The notes under the pieces are model-generated. The model did no database searches. It was given only the letters and a program-made list of their open reading frames with translations, and was not told the DNA's origin. The position numbers and the translations under genes are program-made. A stretch of 59,253 nucleotides of DNA, from the NCBI GenBank assembly GCA_032718475.1, contig JAUCBJ010005025.1, positions 1 through 59,253 on the forward strand, in the 5' to 3' direction. Each line of letters starts with the position of its first letter. Position 1 is the first letter of the stretch. The stretch comes from Nemertoderma westbladi (Eukaryota > Xenacoelomorpha > Nemertodermatida > Nemertodermatidae). Positions 43,787 to 54,739 of the stretch are shown here, piece after piece.

Positions 43787-44152
43787 TTAATTAATGCAAT
43801 CATACAATGGCGGCGGCCTAGCTTTGTTTAGCGGAACTATAACTTTGCCTTCATTGAAAACAATAACTGATATTTGTGAATCTTCACTTGAAGTGGTACT
43901 GACGACTTCCGATGGTAAAGGTGAAACAGCTGGTATATTGTAGCCTCCAAACTTATTGGGTGGGTCGATGGATGCGGGAACTCTTACTGTGATTGGGGGT
44001 CCTCCTAATGGTTTCCTTAGTTTCCATAGCATGTATGTAATAAATATGAGCATTACTAATAAACCACCTCCAAATAAAAAAGCACCGATTATGGTCGTGA
44101 TGGTACTGCTCGATGAATATTTCATCCTGTAATAAAAGGTGGGAGGCGGCAT
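43787..44152 (-). CDS. small one-pass membrane protein with C-terminal PPxY (family member 3)
   Basis: 121 residues from the first ATG. Helix about 18-42 with the same GGGLL as member 2, then WKLRK, then the conserved tail (TVRVPASIDPPNKFGGYNIP, VSPLPSEVV, VIVFNEGKVIVPL) ending ARPPPLYDCIN with PPxY at 114-117. The ATG at residue 10 directly follows TTTTATTACAGG, an excellent 3' splice-site sequence, so the real protein may start at M10 (MKYSSSS), which also matches the Ser-rich N-terminus of member 2; the first nine residues may then be untranslated. The predicted topology (N-out, basic tail inside) and WW-binding role are inferences. A 44-codon membrane microprotein ORF ends 30 nt upstream on the same strand. 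Confidence 0.65.
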   Translation of the reverse strand: MPPPTFYYRMKYSSSSTITTIIGAFLFGGGLLVMLIFITYMLWKLRKPLGGPPITVRVPASIDPPNKFGGYNIPAVSPLPSEVVSTTSSEDSQISVIVFNEGKVIVPLNKARPPPLYDCIN

Positions 44153-44182
44153 TTCTAAAGTTCCGAATAGTTAGTTAGTTGT

Positions 44183-44317
44183 TTACAATTCAGTATGCTC
44201 TTCAAACGATCCCCACAACAACACTGTGAGATACATGAATACAACAATTAATACAGCGAATATACTAAGGACAATTATTGTTATAGATCTTGATGGAGGC
44301 GTATCCTTACGCGGCAT
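44183..44317 (-). CDS. 44-residue single-helix membrane microprotein ORF
   Basis: ATG at 44317 to TAA at 44183. The product starts MPRKDTPPSRS (basic, Ser/Pro-rich), has an unbroken hydrophobic helix at residues 12-35 (ITIIVLSIFAVLIVV, FMYLTVLLW) and ends GSFEEHTEL (acidic). Charge distribution predicts N-in, C-out. It lies 30 nt upstream of the third PPxY gene in the same orientation, so the two could share a transcript or be its upstream ORF. I know no homologue. An uninterrupted 24-residue helix flanked by charged ends is unlikely by chance in AT-rich DNA but not impossible. Confidence 0.4.
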   Translation of the reverse strand: MPRKDTPPSRSITIIVLSIFAVLIVVFMYLTVLLWGSFEEHTEL

Positions 44318-44661
44318 GTTTTGTTTACAACTTAGTTAAAGGATTCAAGTAAATTTGGTTAACTAAACTAGTATTAATTTCATAGCAAACTTACAATCTA
44401 CAGATAGTTCACCACAACGGTATTTTTTTGGCTTGTATTTCGAACAACAGTAAAGTACATTATATTTCTCCCACCCATGAACTATGCATCATAATGTGAG
44501 TGACTATGGCACGGACGCATTTATTAAAATAAGAAATGACATTAATAAATTACGCATGTAACTAACTACGTAGTTTGTAACCATTCTAACTAAGAACCTA
44601 ACTAAGAACTAAGAATCCCCTACCTCCCTGGTTTGAAATGTATCAACCAATCATCATGTTA
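44318..44661. other. upstream region of PPxY gene 3, no gene seen
   Basis: AT-rich and without recognisable features. A promoter for the minus-strand genes could lie here. Confidence 0.3.
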
Positions 44662-45154
44662 AGTTGTTAATTACTGAATGGGACGATGGATGAATAAACA
44701 GCAACAAACCATCGGGATGCAAGCAATAAATCGAGCTCAAATCAGTTTCAGTACACCCACCTTGGTAAAGTGATAGTTTATTGTTTTGGTTAGAAAAGCC
44801 TGCCTCTGTAACCTGCTCCTTTCCCTCAATTGGTACAGTGGCCGTTTATTGTTTTGGTTAGAAAAGCCCGCCTCGGTAACCTGCTCCTTTCCCCAAGAAT
44901 GTACTGTCTATAAGTATCCTTTTCAAGTAGAATTTTACTGTTGTGTTTTGGTCCTGTCAGTGTACTGCCTTTTGCATACACTTTTTACAGTAGGCTAGGC
45001 CTTTCTGTATCTAGTGTCACGCACGAGGAAGTGCGTCTGACGAGGCCTGATGCTAGCCCCTACGCTCGGTGCTGGTATTGCTCGATTTATTGCTTGCATC
45101 CCGATGGTTTGTTGCTTTTTATTCATCCATCATCCCATTCAGTAATTAACAACT
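44662..45154. mobile_element. foldback element with 75-bp inverted arms
   Basis: Positions 44662-44736 and 45080-45154 are inverted copies with only two or three differences (shared block TTGCATCCCGATGGTTTGTT). The 343-bp interior has a 68-bp direct duplication (44776-44911) beginning GTTTATTGTTTTGGTTAG, a block found once more at 645-662. No ORF of interest. Confidence 0.7.
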
Positions 45155-47704
45155 ATTCTGTAAAATAGATGTCAAACATAACATCATCATGTTAAATCTT
45201 CTAGTAATGCGAAATTTATATATGATCTTTGTTAGGTTGTAACTTGTGATATTTTTAAATCCAAATGTAGGTTTTAAACTATAAAAAGAAACGTAATTTA
45301 TTCCTCATTGGGTTTTCAATTTTTTTAAGTTAATGTCTTCTCTATGTACAGAACCGTATGTAAGCTGTGCTTTTGTATTTGTAATAATTCCTAATAGAGT
45401 ATATTATATAATAATCTAAATATAATATAAGAGATATAAATATATAGATTAAATAACAAATAATAAACTATATATATGTGTTAGTAAGCAGTCGTCATAA
45501 AACTTTTTAGTGAGTAGCGATGACGAAGCTGGGAGATTAAGGGGACCATTGCCTCAAATGAAAGTGCAATTTTTTTAAATTTTTTGTATTTGTCGCGATG
45601 AAAGGTTTTTCACCACAAAACAACACTTCAAAATTTGAACTTTTTAAAAAAATTTTTCATTAAAAAAATTTAATGAAATTATGTCTAGACCTCCAGCATC
45701 AAGATAATATTACCAAACGAATTGTTATTTTTGTAGACGCCCGGGGTTTCCAATTCCACTAAAAGATTTGAGATTCATGAAACAATAACTATATTTCTGG
45801 AATGATATTTAGAATAGAATGGAATGATATGAAACACCTTTCATAATTAAATTTTTAAGCAACTAAGATGGATAATTAATTAGTTTGTGGAACTTATCAA
45901 TTCGAAATGTTTTTTTGGCCCTCTGACATAGGTATGGACATGGACAATTTGGCTACTCGAAAATGAATTAGACCAGTTTGTTCAAAAATGTGTGGACACT
46001 GATGTAGATGTGGACTGCATTAATTTCAGTGATGATTTTGTTGGTGTGGTGGACCTTGAACTGATAATTACAGCAATTTGACTTGTAATTAATAATATTA
46101 CACTCAGTCACTTTTATAGTCAATCTATTATATTCCATGCATGACATGTACCATATGTAACGTATTGTAATTTTCTGATGACACCGCCACCCCATCCCCT
46201 CGAACTATATAGCGTAATAATCATATTGCTTTACTGAAATACACCCCTAATTTAAGTAAATTTTTAAAATTAGGCAGCATGGCTCTCTTTCGGTATCCTG
46301 TGCCATTTTCTGTTTTTTTGGTAGGTTTACTAGGTTAACAATTGAAGATAGATAGGATTCTAACTATACTATCTGCCCATTTGACATAATTGCAGCGAGA
46401 TCATGAGCTAGACTTCTAGATTCTTCAACAAATTACATAGTATTGTTGATCGCACAATTTGTGCCAACTATGTAACCAAACTAACCATATAGTCAAGAAT
46501 AAGAAAACCCTCATGTGATGTGGCTCATGCAACATCACAGGATAAATATTGTTAGCAAGAATGAAGCATTAGATTATGCAAATTGGAAATTTGTGGACAA
46601 AATAAAAATAGTTAAGGCTAATAGACCCTTTATTCACATATGTTTGCAGTGAAAAATAGTGGTTACACCAAACATCGGCCGAAATAGAAGTCAATTTCTT
46701 AAAAAACACTTGAAGAATACGATTATTAGATCTTTTGCAGTAAGCTGGTGATTTCTTTATCAGATGTAGTGGATTTTAGTGGGAAGATTTGAGCTATTTT
46801 GTGCCAACAATTGACTTGCGACACCAAACCATCGATTGTGATATATACTGTATTAAAGACAAAATACGATTCTGCGGAACTAGTTTTATCTATTTTATAA
46901 TTTCGATGAACTAGTTGATCTAAATATGATAACAATTTATTGACAAATATGGGTCATCAGAAAATAACAATATATTACGGGTCATGTCATGCATGCATAG
47001 AGCACATAAATCGTTTATAACTAAAGACACTGAAAACTATCAATGATAACAATAATTTGAAACTAATTTTGTTAAATATTGGATCAGCTCTAGGAATTAA
47101 GTATTTGCAAAAATATACTAGCTCGCAATGTTCATCAGTTCCTTTGTAGGCATGCCCTTCCTATATACTCAAACACAAAATAAACCGCCACACCTTAATA
47201 ATTTCATTAGGATAATTGTTGTTTCTGCCAATAACATCCATCCATAATCCATATTTGAGTAGCTTTGGTGTATTGTTAACTTGTACCTCAGGGTATTTCA
47301 TTTGCCTATCCACCACTGGCGAAATTAATCATAAGAGTTTTGCTAGGGGCGTGTGTTGTTACTGTAACCGCATTGTTATGTTATGCACTATAAAATTATA
47401 ATTACAGTAGTTTCTAAATACTTGAATCAGCCGCGTCATCCCCATATAGGTGCATATGAAGAAATGCACGGAATTAGCAAGAGAAATTGATACGTATTAA
47501 TAATTTATTTCGATATTAAAATAAATTCGGAAACTAAAAAGTAAAACATGTACTGTCGTTGAAATAAAATGTTTCGGTTGGTAATAATGGATAAAGACTT
47601 GAAAAGAAATGCACGGAATTAGCAAGATACGTATTGATACGATAAATTGATACGTATTAATAATTTATTTTGAGATTATATTATATTATATTATGATATT
47701 ATAT
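45155..47704. other. intergenic, no gene seen
   Basis: AT-rich. A block with GAAATGCACGGAATTAGCAA and ATACGTATTAATAATTTATT occurs twice (47461-47513 and 47604-47672). The open frames here are short and lack domains. Confidence 0.4.
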
Positions 47705-49097
47705 TAGTCCTCTACGTAGGGATAAAATGAAAAAAACAAGTAACCAGCACTTTTCAGTTTGAACACAAAATTTTTTATTCACTTATATGATGTTATAAAT
47801 TCACATTTTTATGTTTTCTGGGGCTCTGATTCTAATGGAATATATTTCTAATTTGCCAGATCATTGCTAATCGTATTTTTCGGCGTAATATTGCAAAATT
47901 TGGTGCTAGCACCAAATTTCGTACACATCACCAAAAAGTACAAGTTTGACATGTCCAGTGCGGTTTTTATTGATTCCATTCAGGACCCTCATAAACCCGT
48001 ATAACACAAGAAACAAGATGATACTGGGTGGTTTGAATAAAAACAAGTAAACACTTTCACTTCAAGTAAACACTTGCAAACACTTCAAAGATACTTCTTG
48101 TGCTTGAATAAAAATAAAGCGAAGTGAAGAGTGAAGTGAAGTGTAGAGTGAAGTGTAGAGTGAAGTGTAGAGTGAAGTGTAGAGTGAAGTGTAGAGTGAA
48201 GTGTAGAGTGAAGTGTTTTCTGGTTGATTTTAATAAAACAAAGCGTTTACTTATGTTTGAAGTGAACACTTTATAATACACAAGTAAGCTCAAAAGGATA
48301 CGTTTGAAGTAAAATTCCCATATAAATTTTAATTCCGTGTGGTGGATGTTTTCCACTTATCTCTTGCCATAGTTGGGGAATTGGGTTGAAATTATATAAA
48401 CGTGTTCAGTAGGACCTAAAGAATGGGTTTTAAATACAAATCTGGAAATTTAGTTTTATTGTACCATAGCAACGCATTGTGACCATAAAAAACACCACAT
48501 GAATGGCTGTTTTTCTACTACTGTTTATCGTAGATGAACTATGAATAGATAGGCCAGTTGTTCGAGGAGAACGACCCGATGGAGTTCCGATGTTGACAAC
48601 TTCCTTGTCTCCTCTGTTTCATACAAGCTCAGAACTAAAAAGTTTGAAAAAATTAACTACATTAGCCGGATGACGGATGTTATACAGTAAAACAAACAGA
48701 GTCACTGGTTTTACTGAACTATTAATATGGAATAAGATATATTTTTATTAGAATAAAATTCGAATTAGAATATAATTTGGTTAGAATAAGGTATGAATTC
48801 CATCTAATTGTAAACACCAAAAAACCGGTGTATATCAAAAATAGAGATGTTACAAATCATATTTAATGAAATGTAATTTTCAAAAAACCCCTGAAAAAGA
48901 AGTGCCAAAAGTAGGGTTAAAAAAAGGTGCTATAACTAATTTTGAAAACCGTTTTCACTATTAGGAAGACAATAGATTTTTAGGAAAAGTCATAAAATTT
49001 CAGATTCCCCACTGCGTTTGTTTCAGAGTTATAACAAAAAAACCAAGGGGGGGGGGGGGGGGGTGGTCAATATGACCCCCCCCCGTGTTTAATAGGG
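47705..49097 (+). mobile_element. piggyBac-like non-autonomous element, interrupted copy
   Basis: Blocks 47705-48030 and 48780-49097 match the complete copy at 51507-53064. The right end TAATAGGG abuts TTAA (49098-49101). The left terminus is missing. About 750 bp of foreign sequence (48030-48780), with a 12-bp tandem repeat GAAGTGTAGAGT (seven units, 48133-48214), replaces the middle. A perfect 24-bp palindrome centred on GCTAGC spans 47896-47919. Confidence 0.65.
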
Positions 49098-49338
49098 TTA
49101 ATGATCTTTATAATCATTAACCATAATATAGATAGATATCTCTTTTACAATATATAAAAAAAATAACAATACACTAAACAAGCTATATTAGGTATTGGGG
49201 CTCCTTCAAGTTATTTGGTTTCAAATACACAGATGGGGAGGAGAATGACTTACTCTTACATTTATCTCAAAATTTCTCTCTCCAGGGAGAAATTCTACGC
49301 AAATAATTATAAACTACGCTAACATAAAAAAAACAATG
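49098..49338. other. spacer between piggyBac-like copy and foldback arm
   Basis: No gene. It starts with the TTAA target copy of the piggyBac-like element. Confidence 0.4.
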
Positions 49339-50965
49339 TACACGTTCGTGGGGCCTTCGCGCAGCACGAGGCCCAGTTATTAGATACAAATTAAAATTGA
49401 GCGACTGTATCACAAAATCAGGTTTTGAGAAATTTACCCACACCACCCATCAATCAAAGAAAGGGGGACAGTACGTGTTCACCCCTTTTAATATCCCCCC
49501 CCCCCCACCCTCCCCAACCACCAATACATAACCGCGACATCTACCACACACGGAAGGGTAGCACGAACTTATTTCCAATCGCACGTTGAATATGCAAAGC
49601 CAGGTGGTTTATAGGAATATAATAAACGCAGTGCTCGTTTTCATGATAAGCCTCTTTGCGTTCGTCCTGTTTTGTATTTAAATATATTTCTTAAACGCAG
49701 GCTAGGACGATCTTTATAATAATAATAACTAGGGATGCGATCAATATGTGAAGCCAGGGTGGTTTATATAATAATTTAGTCAACGCAGTACTCGTCTTCA
49801 TTATATGCCTCGTTGCGCTCGTCGCTTGTCCTGTTTTGTCATAAAATATTTTCCCTAAACGTAAACTGACGATCTTTATACAGTTATAACTATGCGAAGT
49901 TTCGAAACTGTGCGAGTAACTGTTGATACATCTATGTGGAGATGTGTGATATGTGGAGGTGTGATACAACGCCAACGCATCTTATGCCGATGTAGTAATA
50001 TGGGTATTGAAATAATATTAAATCAATGTACACTCTTAAAACTGCAGCGAAAAAATGTAGCTAATTTCCTAGGTTACATATAAAATAATAATATTATTTT
50101 TAAGAACATTAATTTTACTACTTTGCAAAAATTCAATTAAAGAATAAACAGACATATACTTTGTGGAATAAACTATTTCAGAAGCCTACAACAGCCATGC
50201 CATGGATGGTATTTATGTTATTATATCTGTCATTTACCTGAGATAGCAATACAACATTTACAGTAGAGTCAATAGGAATTGGAATACAGGAAGGATGGTG
50301 GTATGTGGGATTTAAAGAATGCTGTCTGGGCTGGAATAGCAATACTGGTTGCCTATTACTATTCCTCTCTGGTTAGTCTACAGCCACAACTTCCAGCTAG
50401 CTCCACACCAGCAGAGACTTGACCAATAATCATTCCCAGCAACTAGCTGCCTTACACACACATCCTTCCATCGTACCAGCATGTTAGCCAATAAATGAGC
50501 AGTATTTAATGAGAATCAATTTTTTATTCCGTTTTAATTACTCTAGATCAATTAAAGACACAATTATTAAAGCAAATCACTTGAACTAATTAAAAACTAT
50601 AATAGAATGGCGTATGTGGATTACATCTGTATAATTTTTAAGTATAATTATTTAAATCTTATACTGTAAAACAATTAATTTCCTTTAAAAGGCAGGTTGA
50701 AAATGGTGTTTTTACCGTAATCAACTTAATTAACTAATTAACTGCTATTATCTTAGCTTCTCGAAGGCCACACGGAAATTCTACTTGGAAAATTTCTAAA
50801 CTTTTGCCAAACAACATGTGTACCAAGTTTGGATAGATTTCATCAAAGATTGGCCGAGTTATTAACGTTTAAAATTGAACACGACAGAACGACAGAACGA
50901 CAGAACGACAGGTTGATTAATGGTACCACTACGCTAAGGCTCACTCACTTCGTGGCTCGCCCCAC
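49339..50965 (+). mobile_element. left arm of 5.4-kb inverted repeat
   Basis: Begins TACACGTTCGTGGGGCC with a GGGCC...GGCCC hairpin and ends CTTCGTGGCTCGCCCCAC. The arm holds a duplicated 150-bp unit (49583-49735 and 49736-49890), a run of C (49496-49508) and CGACAGAA repeats (50882-50911). It is about 95% identical by eye to the reverse complement of 53121-54721. Ends GTGGGGC and GCCCCAC may be terminal inverted repeats of one transposon, present twice in opposite orientation. The mirrored open frames in the two arms (49691-49975 minus, 54028-54321 plus) have no domain. Confidence 0.75.
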
Positions 50966-51506
50966 AACGTAATCATTCTACGTACAACTTTACTGAGAAC
51001 GTTGCAATGCCTGACTCCACAATAAAATTGTACATAATTTATATACACATATATTACATACATTTTATAAAACAAAATTACAGTACACAATAAATTATTA
51101 ATAGCATAATCCAGTTTAGTACGTACTATTGTATTTATTTTTACGACTGCACACGGACTTAACTGTCTATTTAAATTTATTATCTAGGTTTTTCATTTCA
51201 TTGGGCAAATCGATCTCAATTTTAAGACCTTTGAAATTAGGGAGGTAAAAGTTTGAAGCCCTAGCTCTGGCACTGTAAGAGTGTGAATCAATCATGCTCT
51301 CTGTTGAATTTTTGTTTTAGGTAATTGGGGTCACTTACCATTACACACTTTATGCAAACACTTTACGCTTTATGCGATAGGTTCTGCATAGGTTTATAGT
51401 TTATACGTACCACTTTATTCTGAGCTACTTGTAATTTACATTTAAGCTGTTTGGTTAAGCTTTTATACCAAGAAGGGCATGCATAGTCGATCTAACACTG
51501 TATTAA
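50966..51506 (-). pseudogene. loop sequence with LINE C-terminus-like fragment
   Basis: On the minus strand around 51290-51170 one frame reads ESMIDSHSYSARARASNFYL and then LPNFKGLKIEIDLPNEMKN, a pattern seen at the C-terminus of many LINE reverse transcriptases (H-x-Y-x-x-R...NFYLP). The fragment is short and its clade cannot be set. The rest is non-coding. TTAA at 51503-51506 is the target copy of the next element. Confidence 0.4.
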
Positions 51507-53064
51507 CCCTATTAGTACCGGGCTATAAAATGTTGTACAAATACCGGGGAGGGGTCATATTGACCCCCCCCCTCTAAAATCTACAAATTTTTACGAAAAC
51601 GTCTGATTTTTTGTTTGTACGTAGGTATCACTAGTCAGGATCCGACCGAAAAAAAAAATTTTCGAAAAAATGTACTGGGGTGGTTATATTGCAGCACCAA
51701 AATTACAAGTAGTGCACAATTTTCAGAAAATTTGAAACTTACATTTTTTGTCTAATTGTTTTTCAATACAGGTTTTCTGGGGCGCATAATACATTGGAAA
51801 ATATTTAAAAATGATTTGATTACTATAAATGGCTGTTTAGTCCTCTCTGCGTCGGAAAAAAATGAAAAAAACAAGTAACCAGCACTTTTCAGTTAGAACA
51901 CAAAATTTTTAATTCACTTATACGATGCTATAAATTCACATTTTCAGGTTTTCTAGGACGCTGATTCTAATGGAATACATTTCTAAAATGCCCCATCATT
52001 GCTACTTGTATTTTTCGACGTAATTTGGCAAATTTTGGTGCTAGGACCAAATTTCGTACCCATCACCAAAAAGTACAAGTTTGCGATGTCCAGTGCTGTT
52101 TTTATTGATTCCATCGGATTCAGGACCCTCATAAACCCGTATAACGCAATAAACAAGATGATACTATCTACTGATCAATTTGCTTATTTTCCAAAATTTG
52201 GTGCTGGCACAACAATTTTCACCCACCGGCGAAAAATACAAGTTTGAAAACTCTCATGAAATTTTTACTGATTCCATTGAATTCAGAACCCTCACAAACC
52301 CGTATAACGCAAGAAACAAGGTGACACAATCAATTTATATATTTGATGGTTTTCAAAATTTGGTGCTAGCACCACATTTTGCACCCACTTCCGAAAAATA
52401 CAAGTTTGAGATGCCTAGATCGAAAAATATATATTCCATTCAATTCAGAATAGCCATAAACCTCTAAAACGCAAGAAATAAATTGTCACAAACAATTTTA
52501 TCAATTGAATGGATTTTCAAAATTTTGTGCTAGCACCAAAATTTGCACCCACCACCGAAAAATACAAGTTTGATACTCTTGGTGCAACTCGTATATATTT
52601 CATCGAAACCAGAACCCCAAAAAACCCCAATTGCGTAAAAAACAAGTTTCACACAATCAATTTACAAAATTGACATATTTCAAAATTTGGTGCTGGCACC
52701 AAAAATTGGCACCCGCCGAAAAAAACAAGTTTGAAATTTCTAAATCAATTTATATGAATTCCATCCAATTTCTAACACCAATAAACCGGTGTAAATCAAT
52801 AATAGAGATGTTACAATTCATATTTAATGAAATGTAATTTTCAAAAAACGTCTCAAAAAAAGTGCCAAAAGTAGGGTTAAAAAATGGTGCTATAATATTT
52901 TTAAATATTTTCAATATTTTTAAAAACGGTTTTCACTACTAGGAAGACAATAGATTTTTAGGAAAAGTCATAAAATTTCAGATTCCCAACTGCGTTTGTT
53001 TCAGAATTATAATAAAAAAACCACGGGGGGGTCATATTGACCCCCCCCCCCGGGTTTAATAGGG
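51507..53064 (+). mobile_element. piggyBac-like non-autonomous element, complete, 1558 bp
   Basis: TTAA on both sides (51503-51506, 53065-53068), ends CCCTATTAGTACCGGG and CCCGGGTTTAATAGGG, which are near-perfect terminal inverted repeats. TTAA targets and CCCT termini are the hallmark of piggyBac. Each end also has a GGGGTCA-TAT-TGACCCC palindrome. The inside carries five copies of a 162-165-bp repeat (52020-52790), each with a TTTGGTGCTAGCACCAAA-type palindrome. No transposase is encoded, so it depends on an enzyme supplied in trans. Confidence 0.8.
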
Positions 53065-53120
53065 TTAAAGAATAACAATGCAACTTGTTAGAGACTGTGT
53101 TTAAACATATATTTATTTCT

Positions 53121-54721
53121 GTGGGGCGAGCCACGAAGTGAGTGAGCCTTAGCGTAGTGGTACCATTAATCAACCTGTCGTTCTGTCGTTCTGTCGCGTT
53201 TAATTTTAAACGTTAATAACTCGGCCAATCTTTGATGAAATCTATCCAAACTTGGTACACATGTTGTTTGGCAAAAGTTTAGAAATTTTCCAAGTAGAAT
53301 TTCCGTGTGGCCTTCGAGAAGCTAAGATAATAGCAGTTAATTAGTTAATTAAGTTGATTACGGTAAAAACACCATTTTCAACCTGCCTTTTAAAGGAAAT
53401 TAATTGTTTTACAGTATAAGATTTAAATAATTATACTTAAAAATTATACAGATGTAATCCACATACGCCATTCTATTATAGTTTTTAATTAGTTCAAGTG
53501 ATTTGCTTTAATAATTGTGTCTTTAATATTAATTGATCTAAAGTAATTAAAACGGCGTAAAAAATTGATTCTCATTAAATACTGCTCATTTATTGGCCAA
53601 CATGCTGGTACGATGGAAGGATGTGTGTGTAAGGCAGCTATTTGCTGGGAATGATTATTGGTCAAGTCTCTGCTGGTGTGGAGCTAGCTGGGAGTTGTGG
53701 CTGTAGACTAACCAGAGAGGAATTGTAATAGGCAACCAGTATTGCTATTCCAGCCCAGACAGCATTCTTTAAATCCAACATCCCAACATTGACTCTACTA
53801 TAAGTGTTGTATTGCCATCTCAGGTAAATGACAGATATAATAACATAAATACCATCCATGGCATGGCTGTTGTAGGCTTCTGAAATAGTTTATTCCACAA
53901 TGTATATGTCTGGTTATTTTTTAATTGAATTTTTGCAAAGTAGTAAAATAAATGTTCTTAAAAATAATATTATTATTTTATATGTAACCTAGGAAATTAG
54001 CTACATTTTTTCGCTGCAGCTTTAAGAGTGTACATTGATTTAATATTATTTCAATACCCATATTACTACATCGGCATAAGATGCATTGGCGTTGCATCAC
54101 ACATCTCCACATATCACACATCTCCACATAGATGTATCAACAGTTACTCGCACAGTTTCGAAACTTCGCATAGTTATAACTGTATAAAGATCGTCAATCT
54201 GCGTTTAGGAAAAATATTTTATGACAAAACAGGACAAGCGACGAGCGCAACGAGGCATATAATGAAGACGAGTACTGCGTTGACTAAATTATTATATAAA
54301 CCACCTGGCTTCACATATTGATCGCATCCCTAGTTATTATTATTATAAAGATCGTCCTAGCCTGCGTTTAAGAAATATATTTAAATACAAAACAGGACGA
54401 ACGCAAATAGGCTTATAATGAAAACGAGTACTGCGTTTATTATATTCCTATAAACCACCTGGCTTTGCATATTTAACGTGCGATTGGAAATAAGTTCGTG
54501 CTACCCTTCCGTGGGTGGTAGATGTCGCGGTTATGTATTGGTGGTTGGGAAGGGTGGGGGGGGGGGGATTAAAAGGGGTGAACACGTACTGTCCCCCTTT
54601 CTTTGATTGATTGGTGGTGTGGGTAAATTTCTCAAAACCTGATTTTGTGATACAGTCGCTCAATTTGAATTTGTATCTAATAACTGGGCCTCGTGCTGCG
54701 CGAAGGCCCCACGAACGTGTA
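53121..54721 (-). mobile_element. right arm of 5.4-kb inverted repeat
   Basis: Reverse complement of 49339-50965 with scattered substitutions, a short duplication of the CACATCTCCACATA block near 54105-54130 and small deletions. Ends GTGGGGCGAGCC (inner) and GGCCCCACGAACGTGTA (outer). Confidence 0.75.
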
Positions 54722-54739
54722 AACTTAACCTACTGTTAA

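Noticed and set aside
48057-48356. Protein with LHFT repeats
   Set aside because: Translation of a 12-bp simple tandem repeat on the reverse strand.
49691-49975. Conserved gene duplicated in both foldback arms (also 54028-54321)
   Set aside because: Identity reflects the repeat; the frame has no domain and no sign of codon-level selection.
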